NCBI GenBank assembly: GCA_014728215.1 | Contig: WJLZ01000213.1 | Location: 1-38,531 of the forward strand | Length of the DNA: 38,531 bases | Reading direction: 5' to 3' | Source: Chitinivibrionales bacterium | GTDB lineage: Bacteria; Fibrobacterota; Chitinivibrionia; Chitinivibrionales; WJKA01 | Shown: in pieces, positions 1 to 8,065 of the stretch | How the letters are laid out: every line of letters starts with the position of its first letter | Numbering within the stretch: position 1 is the stretch's first letter | Notes under the pieces: generated by a model | What the model was told of the DNA's origin: nothing | What the model saw: the letters and a program-made list of their open reading frames with translations, nothing else | The model's database searches: none | Position numbers and translations under genes: made by a program

Positions 1-258
1 CCAGTGCCCAAGGGCCCAGCGGTAAAAACCGGCATCAAAATGGATCTGGTTGACTCGGTAGAGAAGCGCGGGGTTGACCAGCCCCGAGGTATAATCGCCA
101 AGATCCTGGTAAAAATCGGCCTGGAAATAGGGCGCATCATACCCACCGGTTCCAACGTAGGAAAACGTATCGGAAGCGCCAATTGATAACAGGCAAAAAA
201 CAGTGAGGACTGCGATCCCCCTGCGATATTTTCGATTACAGGGTTTTCCTTGTTTCAC
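1..258 (-). CDS. Outer-membrane-type secreted protein, N-terminal part (runs off the window)
   Basis: A GTG start at 258 opens 86 uninterrupted codons to the window edge. The product begins with a basic stretch (KQGKPCNRKYRRG) and a hydrophobic core (IAVLTVFCLLSIG) followed by ASDTF, a typical signal peptide. The mature part (YVGTGGYDAPYFQADFYQDL, then LVNPALLYRVNQIHFDAGFYRWALG) has the alternating aromatic/polar pattern of the first strands of an outer-membrane beta-barrel. A purine-rich GGAAGGGGG lies just upstream of the GTG; the only nearby ATG is followed at once by a stop, which decides the start. The gene follows the secreted protein at 313-1689 after 54 bp and is probably co-transcribed with it. 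Family not recognised; the barrel assignment is inference. Confidence 0.6.
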   Translation of the reverse strand, partial: MKQGKPCNRKYRRGIAVLTVFCLLSIGASDTFSYVGTGGYDAPYFQADFYQDLGDYTSGLVNPALLYRVNQIHFDAGFYRWALGHW

Positions 259-312
259 ATTCCGCCCCCTTCCAAGGGAGATTGAATATTTTTCATGCAT
301 ATTTAAATTCCC

Positions 313-1689
313 CTATCTGGACTCTTCGATTCTGACCGGTTTATGAGCGATGTCGTCTTTATGTAAATGAAAGTACATTCCCTGAGGGAGCTTGTTGTGG
401 GGTGCCGGTGACCGGTTTTTGTTGCCGTCGAATAAAATTTTTCTTCCCAGGAGATTATATATGACCCTTTCGTGGGAAGGGAGGGGGTGTTGAGTGGAGA
501 TAGTAAGAACTTCCCGTGTTGGTGTTTGAACCGGACACTGAAAATTGTCCTCGGGAGCGACAATGAAATCATCGCAGGAAATACTCAGGTCGCCGCCCAT
601 AAAATATCCTGCAAAAGCTGGCTGAAACGAACCGTCTACGGCCATTGAATCGAGGAGGGTTCCATTAACGATAAAATGATAGGTATTCGGGCGCATCCGT
701 ATTTCGAGGGTATCGGTAGTGCCGTGGATACTCGATTCCGAAACATTCGTGGAGGTAATCGATCCGTCGGGACTCAACTTCGCATACCGTCGTTCGGCAT
801 TGATAAGAAATCCGAGCATATTGTAATTGACATTCAACATTCCTGATGCATCACGGGTATGGGTAAGCACTCCCAGGACAACGCCGTAGAGGGAGTCGGT
901 CGACCCGCTGCTCCAGGATACCGTCGATTTGACAGATGCATCATTAAAACCGCCGTCCACCCAGACACTGGTTCCCTTTCCTGTCTGGGGCGTTGATAAT
1001 TGCATGGCATTATTTGCCGCAGAAACTTCGATATCATTTGTTTTGGTATACCAGCCGGTAAAATCACCGTCGTCGAAATTATCCGCGAAGCAACCGATCG
1101 GGTCTGTCGTTACCGGGACATTGGTTATGGTGGCATCGTCGAATTCGGCTGTCGTTGAACCGGGAACGAGCAGCGCAATGTCGCCGCTGCAATCGGCGGT
1201 GTCTTCGACGGTAGCGCAGAAATGGCCGTTGCAATAGATACTGATATTCCCGTTGTATTTACTGACTGTCAGGATGTTGTCGGCAGGCTTGATATGGGAA
1301 TTGGGTGCGGCATAGAGCAATTTTCCGGTGTGCATGACCACTATACTGAATTGCTGTGAATTGTTGATTGCTGCGTAGTATCCCTGTCCCTGATCATTGA
1401 GGCAGAAACAGACACCCAGGTTTGTATAAGGGGCTGTTTTGGCATTGATTGAGATCGAAAAGGTAAAATCGTGCAGCAATGTATCGTGTTTGATGATTGC
1501 ATAGGAATTTTCACTGTTGGTAACCGTTAAAACATCTCCGGAGGTGCTCAACTGAGGATTGCCGCTGAGTATGACCCACTCACCATGGCCTGCCGAAAAG
1601 TCGTCATAAAAGAGCGGCTCTTGAGCCACAGAATTACCCGCAAGGAGTAATGAGAACAGTAAATATCCCCTAATAATGTAATTATTCAT
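313..1689 (-). CDS. Secreted protein with two jelly-roll-like domains and a T9SS-like C-terminal tail
   Basis: The 458-residue product starts with a signal peptide (LLFSLLLAGNSVAQ, probable cut after SVAQ). Two related modules follow, roughly residues 25-185 and 200-380. Both open with an acidic-aromatic pattern (FYDDFSAGHGEW and FADNFDDGDFTGWY) common in concanavalin/LamG-like jelly-roll domains. The last 75 residues (VIYNLLGRKI, LPQGMYFHLH) resemble the type A sorting domain by which T9SS cargo is secreted and anchored. No catalytic motif is visible, so a binding or adhesin role is more likely than an enzyme. AGGAGGG lies 8 bp before the ATG and a promoter-like sequence is present further upstream. 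Confidence 0.7.
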   Translation of the reverse strand: MNNYIIRGYLLFSLLLAGNSVAQEPLFYDDFSAGHGEWVILSGNPQLSTSGDVLTVTNSENSYAIIKHDTLLHDFTFSISINAKTAPYTNLGVCFCLNDQGQGYYAAINNSQQFSIVVMHTGKLLYAAPNSHIKPADNILTVSKYNGNISIYCNGHFCATVEDTADCSGDIALLVPGSTTAEFDDATITNVPVTTDPIGCFADNFDDGDFTGWYTKTNDIEVSAANNAMQLSTPQTGKGTSVWVDGGFNDASVKSTVSWSSGSTDSLYGVVLGVLTHTRDASGMLNVNYNMLGFLINAERRYAKLSPDGSITSTNVSESSIHGTTDTLEIRMRPNTYHFIVNGTLLDSMAVDGSFQPAFAGYFMGGDLSISCDDFIVAPEDNFQCPVQTPTREVLTISTQHPLPSHERVIYNLLGRKILFDGNKNRSPAPHNKLPQGMYFHLHKDDIAHKPVRIEESR

Positions 1690-1723
1690 AAATATTTCCC
1701 TCCTGTGAGATTGATACAGCTTT

Positions 1724-1753
1724 ATTGTACCATATTATAGTCGCCTGTTTCAA
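1724..1753 (-). promoter_or_regulatory. Candidate sigma-70-type promoter for the 1689 gene
   Basis: On the minus strand TTGAAA (1753-1748) is followed after 18 bp by TACAAT (1729-1724), with a TATAAT (1739-1734) overlapping the spacer. The site lies 35-64 bp upstream of the ATG at 1689. It suggests that the secreted protein and barrel gene have their own transcript besides any read-through from the sigma-factor operon. Prediction by eye only. Confidence 0.4.
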
Positions 1754-1797
1754 AGAAAAGGTTTAAAGAAGTCGGACATTTGGTCCATTTTGTGTTC

Positions 1798-2127
1798 TCA
1801 TGCCTGTGAATCCAGAACAATAACAGGCAAAGAATCTTCAAAGGCAGGGAACACCAGGTAATGAATTCCCGGCTCGGTAAATACTGAGGTTTTTCTGTGT
1901 TCCTTTATCGATCCGTCGATATAACGGATTGTAATTATAAAGGTCGTGGTATCCTCGGCATAGACTGTATCCTGTGAAATTTCGACTGATTCGATAGAAA
2001 GTGGAGATTCCTTGTAATAGGGGCTCTGCGGGTCATTGGGATTATCCCGGTGCGCGCACAGGAGGATCACGATCAGGGGCAGAAAAAAAAGAGGGCGGAT
2101 TTTTTTAGATTCTGTCATTGCACACAT
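1798..2127 (-). CDS. Small probable lipoprotein
   Basis: The product is 109 residues. A hydrophobic segment (PLFFLPLIVILLC) ends in a cysteine followed by AHRDNPNDPQSP. The Cys-x-x-x-DNPNDP pattern is common at the N-terminus of lipoproteins in this kind of genome, although ILL-C is not an ideal lipobox. The rest looks like one small beta-sandwich (SIESVEISQDTVYAEDTTT, then TFIITIRYIDGS). The ATG at 2127 lies 5 bp after the stop of the FecR/PEGA/TPR gene; a second ATG three codons on is the alternative start. Its place in the sigma-factor operon suggests an envelope function. Family not recognised. Confidence 0.6.
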   Translation of the reverse strand: MCAMTESKKIRPLFFLPLIVILLCAHRDNPNDPQSPYYKESPLSIESVEISQDTVYAEDTTTFIITIRYIDGSIKEHRKTSVFTEPGIHYLVFPAFEDSLPVIVLDSQA

Positions 2128-2132
2128 TTTTT

Positions 2133-4076
2133 TTATCTCGCCTGCATTCGTGCCGCAGCAGCCTCTTTCCAGCGTCCTTGCGGAAAATGGGAGAGATAAT
2201 ACTGATATTCCTGTTTAGCTTCTTGACTTCTTCCAAGCCGGGAAAAGCATTCAGCCCGCCAGAATACGCTATTTTCCTTATACGTACTTTGCGGATATTC
2301 CGAAATGAGCTTTGTATACCATTTCAGCGCCTCGGAACAATTATCGAGTTCGGTCCTGTAAATCTGCGCAAGTGCATAAATCGAACGGTGAACATCCTGC
2401 TTGCCCGAAAAATATTCGACATGTTTTTTATAGGTACGCGCCGCAGCCTCAGGTTTGTCAAGAAGGTATTGCATTTCCGCCAGCCGCACATAGGCTTCGA
2501 AAAGCCACAAGCCGTCGGGGTAGGCGATCAGATATTCAACAAGGTCCATTTCAGCGCCCGCATAATCCTGCAATCTATCGATTTTAATCGTAATGATTTC
2601 CCACAGCAGGTTGTCTTTTTTAACACCGCTGCCCACAATTTCATACATTGAATTGTATATCGTTAGCGCATTGTCAAATTGACGATTCTTTTTATGGCAC
2701 AGGGCCATTTTTTCCAGGACGGTTACCTTGCTTTCCGATGAGATATCATCGCTGAGAGCGAGGGAGCGAAGCCGTTCGATTGCGGTTGTATACCGTCCGA
2801 ACTGCAGATCATTCATAGCCTTGATGAATTCCGGATGTTTGCTAATTGACGCAGGTTTGGGCGCCGGAGGAACCGGTTTTTGCTCCGGTTCTTTACGGAA
2901 CAGTGAAAAGAATCCCCGTTTTTTCTTTTTCTGCGGAACCGGTTCGGGAGTTTGAGCTTTGACGGAGTCTATCACGATCGCACGCTCTAAGGAGATTGTC
3001 ATGGAATGGGATTTATCCGCTGTTACCGTCAGTATCGTATCGCAGGGATAATAATTCAGGTAAGAAAAAGTAAGGGTGTGATTCCCTGCGGGGAATTCGC
3101 TGTAAAGCGGAGTTTTTCCGGTATATTCACCATCGATAAAGACTGCAGCTCCCGGGGGATCGCTGGAAAGTGCAACTGCGCTGTTCTCTAATGGGCTCAC
3201 GGCGCGGTCGAGCGGCGCCAGAACCTGCAGAGCCTCTTTCAATGCAGACCGGTTTTCGGTAATCTGTCCGGATGTTGCAAAGCTGTCGCTCCCCTCCAGA
3301 ACCGAGAATTCTCCTTCGGTGATATCAAATACCATCTTTTTTCGGATTGAACTTCTGAATTGTACTGTACCTTCAATTACCGACAAGGTTGTTTTCGTTC
3401 GCAGGGAAACAGGATCTTTTTCAACCTGTACCTTGAATATGGTGCCGGTAATATGGCATTCTGCATTGGGGGTGACAATGGTAAACCGTTTGCCTTTCCT
3501 GGGGGGGGGCACCCGGGCGAGGATGGTTCCCTTTTCCAAAAAGGCCGAAAATTTTCCGGCGGAGGCATGAGTAATTTCAACCCTGGAATTCTCAAAAAGC
3601 GCAATACCGGTATTTTCTTCAAGGGCAATTATGCAGGAACCGTCCTTACCCGTTTCCAGAATCTCTCCTTCTCTGACCGGAAGGGAGAGAAGGTCGTTTC
3701 CGGATTCCAGGGTGCTCTCTGAAGCGCGGCCTCTGGGGTGGCCCGAGGTAACCGCTCCCTGAACGGTAACTACCCGTGCATTGGGCAGCGGCTTTGGAAT
3801 GAAGAGCATAAATGATATCTGGAAAGAAAGCGCTGCCAGAACCAGTGCCGTTGCAACGGCAAATGCCACCGATGGTTTTATCTTCAGGAAATCAGGCAAA
3901 GGGAGCTGCAGGCGAGTTTTTCCTGAGTGTACAGGGGTGTTGTCAAGAGCGGAAAAAATCTCATTCGCCATTACCGTCCACTCATGATCTTCTTTGTGCG
4001 GAACCGTGACACTTTTCAGCAGTGCGCTTACTTTCTTGATTCCGGGATCGGATTCCTGTCGGCTGATCTTATCCAT
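2133..4076 (-). CDS. FecR-like membrane protein with PEGA domain and TPR repeats (probable anti-sigma or sensor)
   Basis: The product is 647 residues. An N-terminal cytoplasmic part of about 65 residues is followed by one transmembrane segment (about 68-94), a FecR-like domain (about 135-260; VREGEILETGKDG, FTIVTPNAECHITGTIF, LSVIEGTVQF), a PEGA domain (about 301-365; LSSDPPGAAVFIDGEYTGKT), a Lys/Pro-rich linker (KKKKRGFF) and a TPR region from about 412 to the end. FecR-family proteins transmit envelope signals to ECF sigma factors, and the sigma gene directly upstream overlaps this one by a single base (TAATG), which implies coupling. The fused periplasmic PEGA/TPR part could bind peptidoglycan or a partner protein. 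The FecR coding region holds a run of nine C residues (3501-3509 on the given strand), a possible slippage site. Confidence 0.75.
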   Translation of the reverse strand: MDKISRQESDPGIKKVSALLKSVTVPHKEDHEWTVMANEIFSALDNTPVHSGKTRLQLPLPDFLKIKPSVAFAVATALVLAALSFQISFMLFIPKPLPNARVVTVQGAVTSGHPRGRASESTLESGNDLLSLPVREGEILETGKDGSCIIALEENTGIALFENSRVEITHASAGKFSAFLEKGTILARVPPPRKGKRFTIVTPNAECHITGTIFKVQVEKDPVSLRTKTTLSVIEGTVQFRSSIRKKMVFDITEGEFSVLEGSDSFATSGQITENRSALKEALQVLAPLDRAVSPLENSAVALSSDPPGAAVFIDGEYTGKTPLYSEFPAGNHTLTFSYLNYYPCDTILTVTADKSHSMTISLERAIVIDSVKAQTPEPVPQKKKKRGFFSLFRKEPEQKPVPPAPKPASISKHPEFIKAMNDLQFGRYTTAIERLRSLALSDDISSESKVTVLEKMALCHKKNRQFDNALTIYNSMYEIVGSGVKKDNLLWEIITIKIDRLQDYAGAEMDLVEYLIAYPDGLWLFEAYVRLAEMQYLLDKPEAAARTYKKHVEYFSGKQDVHRSIYALAQIYRTELDNCSEALKWYTKLISEYPQSTYKENSVFWRAECFSRLGRSQEAKQEYQYYLSHFPQGRWKEAAAARMQAR

Positions 4077-4711
4077 TACTCGGTATCCAGATATCTACTG
4101 AGATGCTTCTTCAATTCTTTGCGACCGTGAAAGAGCCGTGACTTTACCGTGCCCGAAGGCTTCTTGATTATCGCGGCAATCTCTTCAACAGTCCTCTCTT
4201 CCATTTCGTACAATACGACTACCATTCTTTTTTCTATGCTCATTTTCATCAGGGCGGAAAAGATCTTTTCGTTCAACTCCTTTTGCTGCAGCACCATCTC
4301 CGGGCTGAATTTTTCATCTTTTACCGATCCTTCAATATTATCGAATTCGACAATATTTAACTTCCGTTTCCTGTATTTTTTTCTGAGCTGATCGGTACAT
4401 ACTTTATAACTGATCCGGTAGACCCATGTATCAAAGGACGAGAGTCCTTTGAAATGCGCCAGGCTTTTAAAGAGGCTGATAAAGACCTGCTGAATAACAT
4501 CATCCCCATCAATTCCCGGCCCCAGACTCCGAAAAACAATGCCTGCAACCTTGGACTTATATCGGTTGAATAAGGCAAATTGTGCACGTCGGTCACCCTC
4601 AATGCATTTCTCGATAAGTTCCGTAACATCTTGATTTTCCACATTATGGCCTTCCCGACTATAATGATAGTCGCTATTTTGGCCAAAATGTTTCAAATTA
4701 ATTGCGTCCAA
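4076..4711 (-). CDS. ECF-type RNA polymerase sigma factor
   Basis: The 211-residue product has the two-domain layout of group 4 sigma factors. Region 2 covers roughly residues 30-105 (ALFNRYKSKV, GDDVIQQVFISLFKS, SFDTWVYRISYKVCTDQLRK). Region 4 has the helix-turn-helix EEIAAIIKKPSGTVKSRLFH. It should direct RNA polymerase to envelope or adhesin genes, perhaps those around it. The longest start at 4711 overlaps the upstream PEGA gene by 14 bp; a GTG at 4642 with GGGAAGG before it (giving VENQDVTELIEKC) may be the true start. Its stop overlaps the ATG of the FecR-like gene, the classic sigma/anti-sigma arrangement. Confidence 0.85.
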   Translation of the reverse strand: MDAINLKHFGQNSDYHYSREGHNVENQDVTELIEKCIEGDRRAQFALFNRYKSKVAGIVFRSLGPGIDGDDVIQQVFISLFKSLAHFKGLSSFDTWVYRISYKVCTDQLRKKYRKRKLNIVEFDNIEGSVKDEKFSPEMVLQQKELNEKIFSALMKMSIEKRMVVVLYEMEERTVEEIAAIIKKPSGTVKSRLFHGRKELKKHLSRYLDTE

Positions 4712-5627
4712 AGATGCGCCTCTTGAGCGAACGGTTAATAAAAAAACAGAATCCTGTACCGGTCCAGCCCACGATACTCAAATACCTGAATCCGATGCCG
4801 ATGTAGTTTGCCCGTGCATAGGATTTGTAGGCACGTTTATAATCTGATTTATTCAATCCTCCATCCAGATTCATATAATCATCATGATAATTTTTTTCAA
4901 GCACAAAGGCTATAACAGCAAGGCCGGTTAATGCGCTGGATGCCGCCAGCCAGTAGAAAGTCGGGTATCCCTTGAAATTCATTTGAACGTTGAGATCGAC
5001 TGTTTTACCGGCTTCGATAAGGACTGATTGTTCAAAGGGATCCAGAAATTCGCCGTCAAGTCGAATACGGTATTCTCCCGATTCCACCGAAAACACTTTG
5101 GGTGTCCGCCCGGTATTGACACCATCAAGCAATACATCGCATCCCGGAGGATTGGAACTCACGGTCAATTCGCCGAGTATCGGTTTTTTGAGAAAATTGC
5201 CTGTTTTAAGAATGATTGTTTCGGCGATATCGTCGATCGACATACTTCCTGCAGGAAGTTTTTTCCAGCTGCTTTCGCCTTCTTTATTATTAATTATGGT
5301 AAAGGTCAGATGATTTTCACGGGATACCGAATCGGTCTCGAATGTCCCGAAGAGGACATATTTTGAATGTCCGGCAAGTGTTGCCGTATCGGTATACGGT
5401 GAATCCCAGGCTTTGATGCGCAGCCCCGGAAATAACAGTTCATAATCGAGCCGGCGGCGGAGCAGGATATGAAAATTATCATAGCTGGAATCATTGGTGG
5501 TGTTAACGAAACGAAATATGGACAGGGTTTCGCCGAGTCTCGTGTGCTGCACATCAAAACTGTATACAGGAACGGTAAGGATAATACCGTAAAGGAGAAT
5601 TTTGATGATACTCAGCGGCCGTGTCAT
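4698..5627 (-). CDS. PEGA-domain envelope protein
   Basis: From the ATG at 5627 (preceded by GGAAGGGC) the product is about 309 residues. It begins with a signal peptide or anchor (SIIKILLYGIILTVPVYS). A region of about 140 residues includes YVLFGTFETDS, similar to the nucleotide-free folds of TolB/CsgG-like envelope proteins; this comparison is weak. A PEGA domain follows (LTVSSNPPGCDVLLDGVNTG), then two hydrophobic stretches near the C-terminus (FYWLAASSALTGLAVIAFVL and a segment near YLSIVGWTGTGFCFF). A longer reading from 5684 adds 19 residues without a better ribosome site. It is probably the first gene of the sigma-factor operon and shares the PEGA fold with the FecR-like protein, so the two may work at the same envelope site. 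Confidence 0.65.
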   Translation of the reverse strand: MTRPLSIIKILLYGIILTVPVYSFDVQHTRLGETLSIFRFVNTTNDSSYDNFHILLRRRLDYELLFPGLRIKAWDSPYTDTATLAGHSKYVLFGTFETDSVSRENHLTFTIINNKEGESSWKKLPAGSMSIDDIAETIILKTGNFLKKPILGELTVSSNPPGCDVLLDGVNTGRTPKVFSVESGEYRIRLDGEFLDPFEQSVLIEAGKTVDLNVQMNFKGYPTFYWLAASSALTGLAVIAFVLEKNYHDDYMNLDGGLNKSDYKRAYKSYARANYIGIGFRYLSIVGWTGTGFCFFINRSLKRRIFGRN

Positions 5628-5758
5628 GAAGCCCTTCCGAAATAGATTGCCCTCTATAGACAAATTAATATATTTCAGAAGCAAAAGTAAGGAGAAGCAG
5701 AAGTAAAAGTCCGGAAAAGAGGGGGGCTCAGGATTGTTCTGCGTTCATTCGGTATGAA

Positions 5759-6124
5759 TCATTCCTCTTTTTCGGGATTCTGTTCAATGAGATTGGCAAT
5801 AAAATCTCTCAGATATTTTCGTTCGGCCAAGGCCATGCTTTTGAATTGTACGCCGCAGAAAGTGGAGGTGTTGACTTTCCGGCTGTGAATGATCGTAGCG
5901 TCGTTCTTGATAATGACTTCATTGGAGGGGAGAGAGAAGGTCAGGAGTACGACCTGGCCAAGCTCATATTCCCGGTCGGAGCGGAACATCATACCGTCTT
6001 CACTGAGATTGATAACAAAACACATCTCCGGTGATTCCGGAACGCCGGGCCGGGTGTATACTTCAACGGTAACGAAACTGACATTAGCGCGAGGATATCT
6101 GCGCTTTTCTATTCCTGAATTCAC
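5759..6124 (-). CDS. PilZ-domain protein (probable c-di-GMP effector)
   Basis: The product carries both PilZ signature elements: RRYPR (the RxxxR motif) near its N-terminus and NLSEDG (the D/NxSxxG motif) about 30 residues later. These residues bind cyclic di-GMP in the family. The frame is open to an ATG at 6280, but that start would overlap the divergent GAF gene and adds 52 residues unlike any PilZ leader. The GTG at 6124 (VNSGIEKRRYPRANV) gives the usual single-domain length of about 121 residues and is preferred. No output domain is present, so it probably acts on a partner such as a motility or secretion component. Confidence 0.75.
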   Translation of the reverse strand: MNSGIEKRRYPRANVSFVTVEVYTRPGVPESPEMCFVINLSEDGMMFRSDREYELGQVVLLTFSLPSNEVIIKNDATIIHSRKVNTSTFCGVQFKSMALAERKYLRDFIANLIEQNPEKEE

Positions 6125-6264
6125 GTCTCTAAAATAGTAAATGGAGCACCATATAAACACAATTGAGTAAAATTGATGCAAACTTTTAATTGTGAACGTA
6201 TTATTTTCAAGGTATATTTTTATTTGGATGGAGATTTTCCAGGAATCAGCAAACCGGACAGGTA

Positions 6265-8058
6265 ATGCTTTTACGATCACGAAAACAGGACATTGCCATT
6301 GTAGGTATTAATAAGGAAGCTTCCACTATTCTGGGGCTGCTTCTCAATACCGATGGACCACGGGTAATTCGAGTCATTAATCCGCAGTTGGAAGACCTTA
6401 ACGAACTGACCCGGTATCCAACGCTGGATATTATCGTTAATGCCACCGACGACCAGGAGATTCTGGAGCGCCTGAAACGCCTGAATATGAAACGGGTCGA
6501 TATTATCAGCAGTCTGAGCGCCCGTATTCTCTATTTATCCGGCAGTAAGGAGCTTTCCCAGGAACAGCTCTCTCAGGAGCGGGAGCGAATCCTTAAGAGT
6601 CTGCATGAAATTAAGCAGGCGGTGCTTCTTTCGAAAAATAAAGAGGAGCTGTTGAAATTATTTCTTGAAGTTGCCATTGGTTCCTGTAATGCAGATTCGG
6701 GATCGATCATGCTGGTCGATTCGCAAAAAAGGCTGCTTAACATTGAGATGGCCGACGGACTCAATGTCGATATTGTTCGCACCACAGCTCAGAAATTCGG
6801 AAAAGGGATTGCCGGCAAAGTTGCTCAAACCGGTAAATCCTTTCTGATTAATGGAGAACCCGGAATTCTCTCTGAGGGAGAGGGGAGAAAGGATATCATT
6901 TCTTCCATATCATGTCCTCTGGTGATCGGTAATGAGGTTGTCGGGGTGCTGAACCTCAACAGCAAGCGGTATGAGCGGATATTCAATAAAGCCGATTTGC
7001 GCTATATTGAAGAGTTGACCAGTTTCGCTGCAGATGTAGTCAAGGCTTCAAAGGATTTCGAATTGACGACGACTTCGGCATTCTCACTCTCCCTCCTCGG
7101 ACGTATACAGGCCATTCTCAATCTCGAATTTCCTTTCCCGGAACGGCTTAATTTGCTGCTCATGAAAGTGGTTACCGCCTCTCACGGGGTAATCTGCAAT
7201 TACTATGAGTTCGATGATAAGAGCCGGATTTTTCTTGTCAAGGCATCGAGTTCATTCAATATGAACCTTTTGCAGGGCAAAAAAATAAAATTGAATGCTC
7301 AGTTGACAACGCAGGTTCTGAAAGCGCAGAAAACGGTTACAATTAATGTTCCCGAAAAGGATTCCTTTCAGCAAAAATGGTATATAGCCCATCCGATAAA
7401 GGTCAGGAAACAAATGGCCGGGCTTCTGTTCCTCCATTTAATTTCCCCTAAAAAGGAGGTCCATGAAGAGCAGGAGATACTGGAACGGATCGGCGAGATG
7501 ATTGCTCACGAACTGAATGCCAATGCGGAGCGGGAATTTTTAAGAATCCAGTCGGCCAAACTTTCCGCAGTATCCGAAGCATCGTTCAATATCGCTTCAG
7601 CCAAAGACATCTCCGAGCTGATCAACTTTGCCCTGCCCAATGTCTGTCTTATCCTTGAGGCCGAGGCAGGAATTTTCTGGCTTCAGAACCCAGTTGCAGA
7701 GAAACTGGAAGTTTACAAGTCCTTTGCAATCGATAATCAGGGCGGTCTGCCCCGGCTTGAAAAACTGGATGCTGAGATTCATGACGCTTTGATTCCCGGC
7801 AACGGTGTTGTTTTGATCGAAGATCTCCGTGCCGAGGGTTTTGCTCCCTCCGGCAACTATCCTCACTCGCTTCTCCGGAAAACGTTCGGAAGGGAAGGTC
7901 GGGTTGCGGGGGTTCTTTCCCTCTACGGTAAAAAATCCCTTGATCTTTTCGGTTCGCAAAAATTTACCGAACACGATAAGGAAGTGTTTCTTAAATTCTG
8001 TCTGCAGTTTTTCAAGGGGCTGTCCAAACTCATGCCCTATTTCGATGAGAAACGGTGA
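6265..8058 (+). CDS. Multi-GAF signalling protein without output domain
   Basis: The product is 597 residues. Residues 1-90 look like a Rossmann-type fold (DIAIVGINKEASTILGLLL, then TLDIIVNATDDQEIL). A helical linker (about 95-120) leads into a first GAF domain (about 125-262; SGSIMLVD, GKGIAGKVAQTGKS, CPLVIGNEVVGVLNLNS), a second (about 275-415; AHPIKVRKQMAGLLFLHL) and a third (about 430-590; GRVAGVLSLYGKKS). GAF domains bind small ligands such as cyclic nucleotides or sense redox state. No kinase, cyclase or DNA-binding domain follows, so the protein must signal through a partner. It sits 7 bp upstream of the ispE-like gene. The ribosome site is weak, but no in-frame start was found upstream. 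Confidence 0.7.
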   Translation: MLLRSRKQDIAIVGINKEASTILGLLLNTDGPRVIRVINPQLEDLNELTRYPTLDIIVNATDDQEILERLKRLNMKRVDIISSLSARILYLSGSKELSQEQLSQERERILKSLHEIKQAVLLSKNKEELLKLFLEVAIGSCNADSGSIMLVDSQKRLLNIEMADGLNVDIVRTTAQKFGKGIAGKVAQTGKSFLINGEPGILSEGEGRKDIISSISCPLVIGNEVVGVLNLNSKRYERIFNKADLRYIEELTSFAADVVKASKDFELTTTSAFSLSLLGRIQAILNLEFPFPERLNLLLMKVVTASHGVICNYYEFDDKSRIFLVKASSSFNMNLLQGKKIKLNAQLTTQVLKAQKTVTINVPEKDSFQQKWYIAHPIKVRKQMAGLLFLHLISPKKEVHEEQEILERIGEMIAHELNANAEREFLRIQSAKLSAVSEASFNIASAKDISELINFALPNVCLILEAEAGIFWLQNPVAEKLEVYKSFAIDNQGGLPRLEKLDAEIHDALIPGNGVVLIEDLRAEGFAPSGNYPHSLLRKTFGREGRVAGVLSLYGKKSLDLFGSQKFTEHDKEVFLKFCLQFFKGLSKLMPYFDEKR

Positions 8059-8065
8059 CTGTTCC

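Noticed and set aside
4-186. Plus-strand 60-codon ORF at the left edge
   Set aside because: It lies opposite a minus-strand gene with a signal peptide and barrel-like sequence; its own product is not protein-like.
5650-5662. CTCTATAGACAA, a near match to the TGTCTATAGACA palindrome
   Set aside because: Only one half matches in full and the symmetry is broken; it may be chance in AT-rich DNA.
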